Below, piece after piece: positions 55,216-63,032 of a DNA stretch of 64,000 nucleotides. The notes under the pieces were generated by a model. That model had not been told where the DNA came from and made no database searches. It was given only the letters and a program-made list of their open reading frames with translations. Both the position numbers and the translations under genes were made by a program. This DNA comes from Pseudomonadota bacterium (GTDB lineage: Bacteria; Pseudomonadota; Alphaproteobacteria; Rhodobacterales; Rhodobacteraceae): NCBI GenBank assembly GCA_020161615.1, contig JAIUPD010000002.1, positions 372,001-436,000 of the forward strand. The letters run 5' to 3'. Each line of letters opens with the position of its first letter. The stretch's first letter is position 1.

Positions 55216-57980
55216 ACATGCTCGGTTTCACCACGCCTCTCCTGCTCTGGGCGCTGCTGGCGCTGCCGATCCTGTGGTGGCTATTGCGCGCCGTGCCGCC
55301 CGCGCCGGTCCGCCGCCGCTTCCCCGGTATCGCCCTGCTCCTGGGCCTGCGCGACCGCGACCCGGAGAGTCAGCGCACGCCCTGGTGGCTGTTGCTCCTG
55401 CGCGTGGTGGCGCTGGCCGCGTTGATCCTGGCGCTGGCCGGGCCGGTGCTGAACCCGTCCCGCGCGCTGCCGGGGCAGGGCAATCTGCTGATCGTGATGG
55501 ATGCCAGTTGGGCCAGCGCCCGCGACTGGCCACGCCGGCTGGAACGGGTCAGCCAGGCGTTGGACGGCGCGCAGCGGGCCGGCCGGCCGGTTGCCGTGGT
55601 CTTGCTGACCGATCCGCCGCAGGGCGTCATCGAATTCCGCGCTGCCGAGCATTGGCACGAGCGGCTGACCGGCCTGACGCCCCGCCCCTGGTCGCCCGAA
55701 ACCGTGCTGCCCGACTGGGCCGGGGCGATTCCCGAGGGGACCGAGACGCTGTGGCTCAGCGACGGGCTGGCGCGGGACGGGCGCAATGCGCTGCTGTCGG
55801 CGCTGTCCGGGAAGGGGCCGGTCCAGGTCTATCAGCCGGAAACGCCGGTCGTGGCGCTGGCGCCGCCCAGCTTCGACGGGCAGGACGTGACGGTCAGCGC
55901 CCGCCGGACCCAGGGCCCGCCGCTGGCCCTGACCCTGCTGGCCATCGGCCGCGATCCCGCCGGGGCCGAGCGCGACCTTGCCCGCGCCGCGCTGGTCTTC
56001 GATCCCGGCGCGCTGAGCGCCGAGGCGCTGTTCGACCTGCCGCCGGAATTGCGCAACCGCATCACCCGCTTCCAGATCGAGGGCGCGCGGGGGGCAGGCG
56101 CGGTGACGCTGACCGACGACAGCCTGCGCCGCCGCAAGGTGGCGCTGCTGACGGTGCGGGAGGGCAATGAATCCCTCGCGCTGCTCAGTCCGCTACATTA
56201 CCTGCGTCAGGCGCTGGAGCCTTCGGCCGATCTGGTCGAATCCTCCTCACTCGACGATCTGCTGTTGACCGGCCCCGATGTCATCGTGCTGGCCGACATG
56301 CCGGCGATGACCGAGGCCGAGGCGCAGGAACTGACCGATTGGGTCGAGGCGGGCGGGCTGCTGCTGCGCTTCGCCGGGCCGCGGATGGCGGGCGCGGGGG
56401 CCAGTGCCTCGGGCTTCGGCGCGCCGAGCGAGGATCCGCTGCTGCCGGTGCCGCTGCGCGCGGGCGGCCGCACCGTGGGCGGCGCGATGAGCTGGGGCGA
56501 TCCCCGCTCGCTGGCGCCATTCCCCGAGGATTCGCCCTTCGCCGGTTTGCCCGTGCCCGATGACGTGGGCATCCGCGCCCAGGTTCTGGCCCAGCCCGGC
56601 CCCGAACTGGCCAGCCACACCATCGCCGCGCTGGCGGATGGCACGCCCTTGGTCACAAGGGCCGCGCGCGGTTCGGGACAGGTTGTGCTGTTCCACGTCA
56701 CCGCCAACGCCGAATGGTCGAACCTGCCGATCTCCGGGCTTTTCGTCAGCATGCTGGAGCGGCTGGCGATCTCGACCCGGGGCGCGGTGCCCGAGGCGGG
56801 CGAGCTGGAAGGCACGCATTGGCAGCCCGAGGAAGAGCTGGACGGTTTCGGCCTGCTGCACAGCACCGCCAACCGCCCGGCCGTGACGGGCGAGGATCTG
56901 GCCCCGGTTCTGGCCGGTGAACGCGCGCCGGGGCCGGACCTGCCGCCCGGGCTTTACGCCGGAACGGCGCTCAGGCTCGCGGTCAATGCGACCGACGCGC
57001 AGACCCCGCTGACGCCGGCGCAATGGCCGATGGGCACCAATGTGGAAACCGGGGTGGAACGGCCCGAGGTGCCGCTGGGCGGTTACCTCTTCGCCGCCGC
57101 CGCCGCGGTTCTGATGCTGGACGCGCTGGCCACGCTGGCGCTGGGCGGGCGGCTGCTGCGCGCGGCGATGCTGCTGCTGGCCCTGGGCCTGTCGGTCCCG
57201 CGGGCCGAGGCGCAGCCGGTCGATACGCGGCTTCTTGAGGCCACGGAATCGGTGGTGCTGGCCGCCGTGACCACCGGCGATGGGCAGGTCGACGATGTGG
57301 CGCTGGCGGGGCTACGCGGCCTGTCGCTGGCGCTTTACCAGCGGTCCTCGGTCGAGCCTGCGCTGCCGATGGCGGTGAATGTCGAGACGGACGAGCTGTC
57401 GATCTTCCCTTTCCTCTATTGGCCCGTGACGGCGGACAGCCCGCTGCCCACGGCCCAGGCCAACGACCGGCTGAACCGCTACCTGCGCTCTGGCGGGATG
57501 ATCCTGTTCGACACCCGCGACGCTGATCAGGCGCGGCTGACCGGCGGCATGACCTCGGCCGGCCGGCGGTTGCAAGAGATCGCGGCGGGGCTCGACATCC
57601 CGCCCCTGGAACCCTTGCCTGAGGATCACGTCCTGACCCGCACCTTCTATCTGCTGGCCGATTATCCCGGCCGCTGGCAGGGCGGCACCGTCTGGGTCGA
57701 AGCCGCGCCGCCCGATGCGCAACGCGCCGAGGGAATGCCGTTTCGCAACCTCAACGATGGGGTGACGCCGGTGGTGATCGGGTCGAACGACTGGGCTTCG
57801 GCCTGGGCGGTCGATGAGCAGGGGGTGCCCTTGCTGCAGGTCGGGCGCGGCTCGACCGGCGAGCGGCAGCGCGAAATGGCGCTGCGCTTCGGCGTCAACC
57901 TGATCATGCATGTCCTCTCGGGCAACTACAAATCCGATCAGGTGCATGTGCCGGCATTGCTGGAAAGGCTGGGGCAATGA
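55212..57980 (+). CDS. BatA N-terminal / DUF4159 membrane protein
   Basis: A 922-residue protein. Residues about 1-90 match the BatA N-terminal domain with two membrane helices (FTTPLLLWALLALPILWWLL and a second near 60). A VWA-like strand, LLIVMDASWASARDW, has an imperfect metal site. Two more hydrophobic segments around 630-670 lead to the C-terminal DUF4159 domain (LSIFPFLYWPVT, YLRSGGMILFDTRD, NLIMHVLSGNYKSDQVH). ATG 55212 overlaps the DUF58 stop (ATGA), fixing the start. Probably the membrane partner of the MoxR system. Confidence 0.92.
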   Translation: MNMLGFTTPLLLWALLALPILWWLLRAVPPAPVRRRFPGIALLLGLRDRDPESQRTPWWLLLLRVVALAALILALAGPVLNPSRALPGQGNLLIVMDASWASARDWPRRLERVSQALDGAQRAGRPVAVVLLTDPPQGVIEFRAAEHWHERLTGLTPRPWSPETVLPDWAGAIPEGTETLWLSDGLARDGRNALLSALSGKGPVQVYQPETPVVALAPPSFDGQDVTVSARRTQGPPLALTLLAIGRDPAGAERDLARAALVFDPGALSAEALFDLPPELRNRITRFQIEGARGAGAVTLTDDSLRRRKVALLTVREGNESLALLSPLHYLRQALEPSADLVESSSLDDLLLTGPDVIVLADMPAMTEAEAQELTDWVEAGGLLLRFAGPRMAGAGASASGFGAPSEDPLLPVPLRAGGRTVGGAMSWGDPRSLAPFPEDSPFAGLPVPDDVGIRAQVLAQPGPELASHTIAALADGTPLVTRAARGSGQVVLFHVTANAEWSNLPISGLFVSMLERLAISTRGAVPEAGELEGTHWQPEEELDGFGLLHSTANRPAVTGEDLAPVLAGERAPGPDLPPGLYAGTALRLAVNATDAQTPLTPAQWPMGTNVETGVERPEVPLGGYLFAAAAAVLMLDALATLALGGRLLRAAMLLLALGLSVPRAEAQPVDTRLLEATESVVLAAVTTGDGQVDDVALAGLRGLSLALYQRSSVEPALPMAVNVETDELSIFPFLYWPVTADSPLPTAQANDRLNRYLRSGGMILFDTRDADQARLTGGMTSAGRRLQEIAAGLDIPPLEPLPEDHVLTRTFYLLADYPGRWQGGTVWVEAAPPDAQRAEGMPFRNLNDGVTPVVIGSNDWASAWAVDEQGVPLLQVGRGSTGERQREMALRFGVNLIMHVLSGNYKSDQVHVPALLERLGQ

Positions 57981-60049
57981 ACGGAACCGCGCTGGTCTTC
58001 GATCCGCTTCTGTCCTGGCCGGTGATCGCCGTGCTGGGCGCGCTGGCGCTGGCCGTGACGTTGCTGTCGGTCTGGCGGGGGCTGGCGGGCTGGCCCTTCC
58101 GCACGCTGGGTCTGGCGCTGATCCTGGCCGCGCTGGCCAATCCCGCCCTGCAATCCGAGGAACGCCAGCCGCTGAGCGACATCGCCCTGGTGCTGAGGGA
58201 CGACACGGGCTCGAACCGGCTGGCCGGGCGGGGTGACCAGACCGACGCGGCGGCGGCGCAGATCGGCGCCGAACTGGCCCGGCTGGGGATCGAGGAACGG
58301 GTGGTCTCGGTCCCGGACGGGGCCGACAACACCGGCTCGACCCTCAACACCGCGCTGGCCGCGGCACTGGCCGATCTGCCGCATGACCGGCTGGCAGGGG
58401 TCTTCGTCCTTTCGGACGGGATCGCCCATGACGCGGTGAGTGCCGCGCCCCAGGCCCCGGTCCATCTGATCGAGACCGGCACGCCCGGCGACTGGGACCG
58501 CCGCCTGATCATCCGCAACGCCCCGGCCTATGCGATCCTGGGCGAGACGCTGAGCCTGACCATCCGCATCGAGGATGAGGGCGCCGTGCCCGAGGCCCTG
58601 CGCGACCGCCCGGTGCAGGTGGGCTTCGCGCTGAACGGCGACGATCTGCGCTATGCGACGGCGCCGGTCGGGCAGGATCTGACGCTGGACCTGACGCTGG
58701 ACCGCGGCGGGCTGAACGTGCTGCGCTTCCAGCTGCCGGTCGTGGACGGCGAACTGACCGACCGCAACAACGCGGGCGTGGTGCAGATCAACGGCATCCG
58801 GGACCGTCTGCGGGTGCTGCTGGTCTCGGGCGAGCCGCATACGGGGCAGCGCACCTGGCGCAACCTGCTGAAATCCGACCCGTCCGTCGATCTGGTGCAT
58901 TTCACCATCCTCAGGCCGCCGGATCGTCAGGACGGGGTGCCGGTCAACGAACTCTCGCTGATCGCCTTCCCGACGCGCGAGCTGTTCGTCGAGAAGATCA
59001 ACGAATTCGACCTGATCATCTTCGACCGCTATCGTCGCCGCGGGATCCTGCCGCCCTCCTATTTCGACAATATCCGAAGATACGTCATGGAAGGCGGCGC
59101 CCTGCTGGTTGCCGGTGGCCCCGAACTGGCCAGCGCCGAGAGCATCTATCACTCCGCCCTGGGCCGGATCCTGCCGGCCGAGCCGACCGCGCGGGTCTTC
59201 GACCAGCCCTTCACGCCGCATCTGTCCGAGATCGGCCAGCGCCACCCCGTGACGGCCGGGCTCGACACAGATTTCCCGCCCCGCGACGGCAGCGCGCTGC
59301 CCGGCTGGGGGCGGTGGCTCAGGCAGATCGAGCTGACGCCCGGCGCGGGCGAGGTGGTGATGCAGGGCATCGGCGACCGGCCGCTTCTGGTGCTGGATCA
59401 CGCGGGCGAGGGGCGGGTGGCGATGCTGGCCTCGGACCAGGCCTGGCTTTGGGACCGCGGGTTCGAGGGCGGCGGGCCGCAGGCGGAATTGCTGCGGCGT
59501 CTGGCGCATTGGATGATGCGCGAGCCGGATCTGGAGGAGGAGGCGCTGGTCGCCACCGGCGACGGGCTCACGATGTCGATCACCCGCCGCTCGCTGTCGG
59601 ACGGGCCGCATGCGGTAACCATCACCGGGCCCGACGACAGCAGTGTCGAGGTGCCGCTGACCGAGACCGAGCCGGGCCGCTTCACCGCTGAATGGGAGGG
59701 GGCCGAGCCGGGCCTCTACCGGCTGCGGTCGGACGACTTGGACACGGTGGCGGTGCTGGGTACGGCCAACCCCCGCGAATACGAGCGGGTGGTGGCGGAT
59801 GCCGCGCCGCTGACGCCCTTGCTGGAAGCGACCCGCGGCGGGGTGGCGGCAGTGGCGGCGGGCGTGCCGTCGCTGCGGCTGGTCGAGGCCGGGCGCCAGG
59901 CCTGGGGCCGCGGCTGGCTGGGCGTCACGCCGCGCGGCGCCTATGTGACGACGGATCTGCGCCTCTCGCCGCTGCTGCCGGCCTGGCTGTGGCTGCTGCT
60001 GGGCGTCGGGTTCGTCCTGGTCGGATGGCTGCGCGAGGGGCGGCGGTGA
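57977..60049 (+). CDS. Large membrane protein with amidotransferase-like domain
   Basis: A 690-residue protein: two N-terminal membrane helices (about 10-55), a VWA-like strand with a weak metal site (IALVLRDDTGSN), beta domains, a class I glutamine-amidotransferase-like fold (RVLLVSGEPHTGQRTWRNLL, FDLIIFDRYRRRGILPP, GGALLVAGGPELAS) lacking an obvious catalytic Cys, and a C-terminal membrane helix (LPAWLWLLLGVGFVLVGWL). It closes the moxR operon with an ATGA overlap. Such proteins accompany DUF4159 genes throughout alphaproteobacteria; function unknown. Confidence 0.9.
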   Translation: MNGTALVFDPLLSWPVIAVLGALALAVTLLSVWRGLAGWPFRTLGLALILAALANPALQSEERQPLSDIALVLRDDTGSNRLAGRGDQTDAAAAQIGAELARLGIEERVVSVPDGADNTGSTLNTALAAALADLPHDRLAGVFVLSDGIAHDAVSAAPQAPVHLIETGTPGDWDRRLIIRNAPAYAILGETLSLTIRIEDEGAVPEALRDRPVQVGFALNGDDLRYATAPVGQDLTLDLTLDRGGLNVLRFQLPVVDGELTDRNNAGVVQINGIRDRLRVLLVSGEPHTGQRTWRNLLKSDPSVDLVHFTILRPPDRQDGVPVNELSLIAFPTRELFVEKINEFDLIIFDRYRRRGILPPSYFDNIRRYVMEGGALLVAGGPELASAESIYHSALGRILPAEPTARVFDQPFTPHLSEIGQRHPVTAGLDTDFPPRDGSALPGWGRWLRQIELTPGAGEVVMQGIGDRPLLVLDHAGEGRVAMLASDQAWLWDRGFEGGGPQAELLRRLAHWMMREPDLEEEALVATGDGLTMSITRRSLSDGPHAVTITGPDDSSVEVPLTETEPGRFTAEWEGAEPGLYRLRSDDLDTVAVLGTANPREYERVVADAAPLTPLLEATRGGVAAVAAGVPSLRLVEAGRQAWGRGWLGVTPRGAYVTTDLRLSPLLPAWLWLLLGVGFVLVGWLREGRR

Positions 60050-60073
60050 GAGGGCATGTCAGGTGACAGACCT

Positions 60074-60098
60074 GTAGGGTGGGATTCCATCCCACCCT
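60074..60098. repeat. REP-like palindrome after the MoxR operon
   Basis: GTAGGGTGGGAT (60074-60085) is followed by TCC and ATCCCACCCTCC, a near-perfect palindrome 24 bases past the last gene of the moxR operon. It may end or protect that transcript. Confidence 0.75.
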
Positions 60099-60217
60099 CC
60101 GAGGCGCATGACAGGACTCTCCGGCTTTGGCGGCGTGGCTGGTGCGGGCGAGCATGCAGTCTACGGGAGGCGCCGGTGACGCTGCACGCCTGGGGGTGAT
60201 CATCCCGGGGCGCTGAC

Positions 60218-60284
60218 GGTGGGATGAAATCCCACCCTACGGGGGGTCATGTCGCACGCCTGTAGGGTGGGATTTCATCCCACC
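60218..60284. repeat. Inverted pair of REP-like elements
   Basis: The 23-base element at 60218-60240 (GGTGGGATGAAATCCCACC plus CTAC) and the one at 60262-60284 (GTAG plus GGTGGGATTTCATCCCACC) are exact reverse complements, separated by 21 bases. Each is also palindromic by itself. A related, more divergent element starting GTAGGATGCGCGC follows at 60318-60350. The arrangement resembles BIME/REP pairs of enterobacteria. Confidence 0.8.
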
Positions 60285-60346
60285 GAACACCACCCACAAT
60301 CCAAACGCCTCACCCCGTAGGATGCGCGCTCGCACGCACCGCCCCC

Positions 60347-61234
60347 CTACGGCACCGCAATCTCGCCCCGCGACACCGGCACCGCCGAGCCCGCCACCCG
60401 GACCGAGTCCAGCGCCCCGTCCTTCACCACCACCGTCAAGCCGATCTCGGACGGCCGCCCCATCTCGACCCCCTGGGCGATCGCGACCGGCGTCTCACCC
60501 TCGGCTACCAGTCCCCGCGCATGCAGTTCCGCCGCGAAGATGGCGCTGGCCGAGCCGGTTGCCGGATCCTCGGGGATGCCCGCCGGGGGCGAGAACATCC
60601 GCGCGCGGTAACCACCCTCGACCGGTACGTAGCACCAGGCGGAATCGACCCCAGCCTCGGCCATCAGCCGCGACCAGAAGGGCTCGCGCGGGCCGGCGGC
60701 GGCGAGCGTTGCGAGATCCGGCAGCGGCACATAGAGGAACCCGGGACCGCCTTGCCAGAGCGACGGCGCGGGATGCCCCGCAGCGCCCACGGCCGCAACC
60801 CCCAGCGCCTGCGCGCAGAGGGTGGGATCGGCCCGGCCGGGCAGCGCGAAAGGCGTGACGGGGGCGGTGAATTCGGCGCGCAGGCGGCCCCTTTGCCGCG
60901 TCACGGTGACGGGGACGAGGCCCGCCTCCTCCTCCAGGACCAGCGGCTGCACCCGGTCCGGGCCGTCCCCGGCCAAGCCCGAGAGGCAGAGGGCGCAGCC
61001 GATGGTCGGATGCCCGGCGAAGGGGATCTCGGCGGTGGGAAAGAAGATGCGGACCCGCGCGGTATGGGCCTTGTCGCGGGGCGGCAGGACGAAGATCGTC
61101 TCGGACAGGTTGAATTCACGGGCGAGCACCAGCATCTGCGCCTCGCTCAGCCCCTCCGCCCCATGAACGATGGCCAGCGGATTGCCGCTGAACCGCGTTT
61201 CGGTGAAAACGTCCCAGATTTCGAAAGTCAGCAT
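60347..61234 (-). CDS. PhzF family isomerase-like protein
   Basis: A 295-residue protein with the two-lobed PhzF/diaminopimelate-epimerase-like fold. Signatures: FSGNPLAIVHG, the catalytic glutamate in LSETIFVLPP, IFFPTAEIPFAGHPTIG and EDPATGSASAIFA. Related enzymes isomerise trans-2,3-dihydro-3-hydroxyanthranilate in phenazine synthesis, but most family members have unknown substrates and no phenazine genes are here. The ATG at 61234 is preceded by AGGTGGAG; a GTG at 61246 is possible. Confidence 0.92.
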   Translation of the reverse strand: MLTFEIWDVFTETRFSGNPLAIVHGAEGLSEAQMLVLAREFNLSETIFVLPPRDKAHTARVRIFFPTAEIPFAGHPTIGCALCLSGLAGDGPDRVQPLVLEEEAGLVPVTVTRQRGRLRAEFTAPVTPFALPGRADPTLCAQALGVAAVGAAGHPAPSLWQGGPGFLYVPLPDLATLAAAGPREPFWSRLMAEAGVDSAWCYVPVEGGYRARMFSPPAGIPEDPATGSASAIFAAELHARGLVAEGETPVAIAQGVEMGRPSEIGLTVVVKDGALDSVRVAGSAVPVSRGEIAVP

Positions 61235-61284
61235 GTCGCGCTCCACCTGTCCGGTGGGCAGGCTAACCCGGCAGGTAGCCGGGG

Positions 61285-61314
61285 AAAAGGGCGCGCCCGT
61301 GACCGGGCGCGCCC
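61285..61314 (-). terminator. Terminator downstream of the small heat-shock gene
   Basis: GGGCGCGCCCG (61289-61299) and CGGGCGCGCCC (61304-61314) form a perfect 11-bp stem around a four-base loop, with TTTT following on the minus strand (61285-61288). It lies 27 bases past the hsp20 stop. Confidence 0.9.
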
Positions 61315-61340
61315 TCCTTCACGCATAGGCGGCGGAGACC

Positions 61341-61802
61341 TCAGGCCGCCGAGGCGTCAACCAGTTGGGCGTTCGACTTGGTGCTGGCAATCTCGATCCG
61401 GCGGGGTTTCAGCGCCTCGGGGATCTCGCGCACCAGGTCGATATGCAGCATGCCATCGGCATGGGTCGCGCCCGAGACGCGGACATGATCGGCCAGATGG
61501 AAGCGGCGCTCGAAGGCGCGGGTGGCGATGCCGCGGTGCAGATAGGTCCGCTCGGCGGTATCGTCGGCCTTGCGGCCGGAAACGGTAAGCCCGTTCTCCT
61601 TCAGCTCCACCGAGAGTTCATCGGCGGCAAAGCCGGCGACCGCGACCGAGATGCGATAGGCATTTTCATCGGTCTTCTCGATGTTGTAGGGCGGGTAGGT
61701 CGGCTGCACGGGTTCGGCCGCCAGGACGCGATCCATGAGATCCGCCATCCGGTCGAAACCCACGGAGGCACGGAACAGGGGGGTCGGGTCGAAAGCACGC
61801 AT
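61341..61802 (-). CDS. Small heat-shock protein, Hsp20/IbpA-like
   Basis: ATP-independent holdase chaperone of 153 residues. The N-terminus RAFDPTPLFRASVGFDRM and YPPYNIEKTDENAYRISVAV are IbpA-type; the alpha-crystallin domain follows with ELKENGLTVSGRK, the RGIATRAFERRFHLADHV segment and a C-terminal tail. ATG 61802 is used because AAAGGA sits nine bases before it; ATG 61811 immediately abuts that site. A sigma-32-type promoter lies at 61900-61928 and a strong terminator follows the gene. Confidence 0.94.
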   Translation of the reverse strand: MRAFDPTPLFRASVGFDRMADLMDRVLAAEPVQPTYPPYNIEKTDENAYRISVAVAGFAADELSVELKENGLTVSGRKADDTAERTYLHRGIATRAFERRFHLADHVRVSGATHADGMLHIDLVREIPEALKPRRIEIASTKSNAQLVDASAA

Positions 61803-61899
61803 CGGTGTCATCCTTTGATAAGCGATGTCAATGTGTTGCCCGCCGGAAGGCCCGGCCGGGCTGTGTCCCGGACCCCATCATGGGCGCCCGGTCCCCCCG

Positions 61900-61928
61900 A
61901 TGTGGGAAGCCTTTTCGCGGGTTTCAAG
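61900..61928 (-). promoter_or_regulatory. Sigma-32 (RpoH) type promoter of hsp20
   Basis: On the minus strand CTTGAAA (61928-61922) and CCCACAT (61906-61900) are separated by 15 bases, a close match to the RpoH pattern CTTGAAA-N(11-16)-CCCATNT. The implied leader of about 90 bases is GC-rich and could fold over the AAAGGA ribosome site, but no known thermometer type was recognised. Confidence 0.75.
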
Positions 61929-61936
61929 AGGTTCCG

Positions 61937-62725
61937 TCAGGGCCGGACGAAGCGCGCGCTGCGCCTTGCGCCCTGCGTGCCGGGGGCCGTCAGGCCGGAG
62001 ACGCCCTGGTCGAGCGCGGTTTCCAGCGCCTGCACCCGGCCCGACAGCCGCATCCCCAGCGAGAGCGGCCTGTCGCCGGTTTCCGCCCGGGCCGAGATCA
62101 GCGAGACGATCCGCACCTCGCCCCCCTCCACCGCGAAGACCGGCGAGCCCGAGGAGCCGAAGTCGATCTGGCAGGAAAAGACCGAAACCCCGTCGCGGCG
62201 CTGGTCGAGGACGTGGCAGGTCTCCTGGATCGAGGGGGCCTCCGCCCGGCCGCGACCATAGCTGACCACGGCGACGGCGGTGCCGCTGACGGCGGGAACC
62301 TCGCCCACGCGGAAGGGCTGGATGGCGGTGGTGCGCACCGGCCGGTCGAGTTCGAGGACGGCGATATCCTCGGAGACGTTGCTCAGATCGGCCCCGGCGG
62401 CGAAATCGAAGGCCGGCCAGATGGCGGCGCGGGTGACGCCGCGAATGGCCTCGGCCCGGCCGGTGCGGAACCCGGCCAGGAATTCGAGCCGGCTTTCGGG
62501 CAGGCGGGCGCCGGTCGCGCGGTCAAAGAGGCAATGGGCGGCCGTCAGCACCCGGTCGGGGGCGATGAGCGTCGCGGTGCAGAAGCCCATGCCCTGCATG
62601 TCGAGCCTGCCGACGGCCTCCCACCCGCGCGAGGCGTCGCCGGTCTGCAGGGCCTGCAGGCGGCTGTCCTCTTGGGCGGGTGCTGGCAGGGGCAGCAGGG
62701 CGAGGATGAGGGCAAGGTGGCGCAT
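61937..62725 (-). CDS. Trypsin-like serine protease, secreted
   Basis: A 262-residue protein with a signal peptide (MRHLALILALLPLPAPA, cleavage near Q19) and a chymotrypsin-fold domain: H64 in LTAAHCLF, D120 in SEDIAVLEL and S192 in FGSSGSPV form the triad. The GSSGSP motif and size resemble glutamyl-endopeptidase-like and other short S1 proteases of alphaproteobacteria. Cysteine pair C49/C65 could form a disulfide. The start is ATG 62725; the frame continues upstream to 62992 through repeat DNA and is rejected there. Substrate unknown. Confidence 0.92.
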   Translation of the reverse strand: MRHLALILALLPLPAPAQEDSRLQALQTGDASRGWEAVGRLDMQGMGFCTATLIAPDRVLTAAHCLFDRATGARLPESRLEFLAGFRTGRAEAIRGVTRAAIWPAFDFAAGADLSNVSEDIAVLELDRPVRTTAIQPFRVGEVPAVSGTAVAVVSYGRGRAEAPSIQETCHVLDQRRDGVSVFSCQIDFGSSGSPVFAVEGGEVRIVSLISARAETGDRPLSLGMRLSGRVQALETALDQGVSGLTAPGTQGARRSARFVRP

Positions 62726-62891
62726 GGGTCCGGCTATGGGCGGGGCGCGGGCAAGGTGCAAGCGGAAGGTGGCGGAATTGGGGCGGTGGCAGCGCCGCGC
62801 GGCGGGGCGCAGGCTCCCGCCCGCCCACCACGCCTGCGCCCCGCCGCGGGTGATAGGGCGGCGGGGAAGGACGTAGGGTGGGCGCGGTTGG

Positions 62892-62914
62892 GTAGGGTGG
62901 GGTTTCACCCCACC
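62892..62914. repeat. REP-like palindrome between glcF and the protease gene
   Basis: GTAGGGTGGGG, TTT-like centre and CCCCACC form a palindrome of the family described at 60218. A partial copy, GTAGGGTGGGCGCGG, begins 19 bases earlier. Confidence 0.7.
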
Positions 62915-62975
62915 ATGCCGGGCCTCCCGAACGCCGCTTCGCCTTGGGACAGCTCCAGGAACGCCTTGCCGCTTC

Positions 62976-63032
62976 GGTGCGGGCAGGCACACTCCCTATG
63001 GCTGGCGGGTAGGGTGCGTGCTTGCCCGCACC
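62976..63032. repeat. Inverted pair of a second REP-like variant at the glcF stop
   Basis: GGTGCGGGCAGGCACACTCC plus CTA (62976-62998) and TAGGGTGCGTGCTTGCCCGC plus ACC (63010-63032) are reverse complements at about 20 of 23 positions, separated by 11 bases. The right copy lies within the last codons of glcF, so this mobile-like sequence forms the C-terminus STHPTRQP of the protein. Confidence 0.7.

Noticed and set aside
62726-62992. Upstream extension of the trypsin-like protease
   Set aside because: Runs through REP-like repeats and would place the clear signal peptide internally; ATG 62725 begins the signal peptide.
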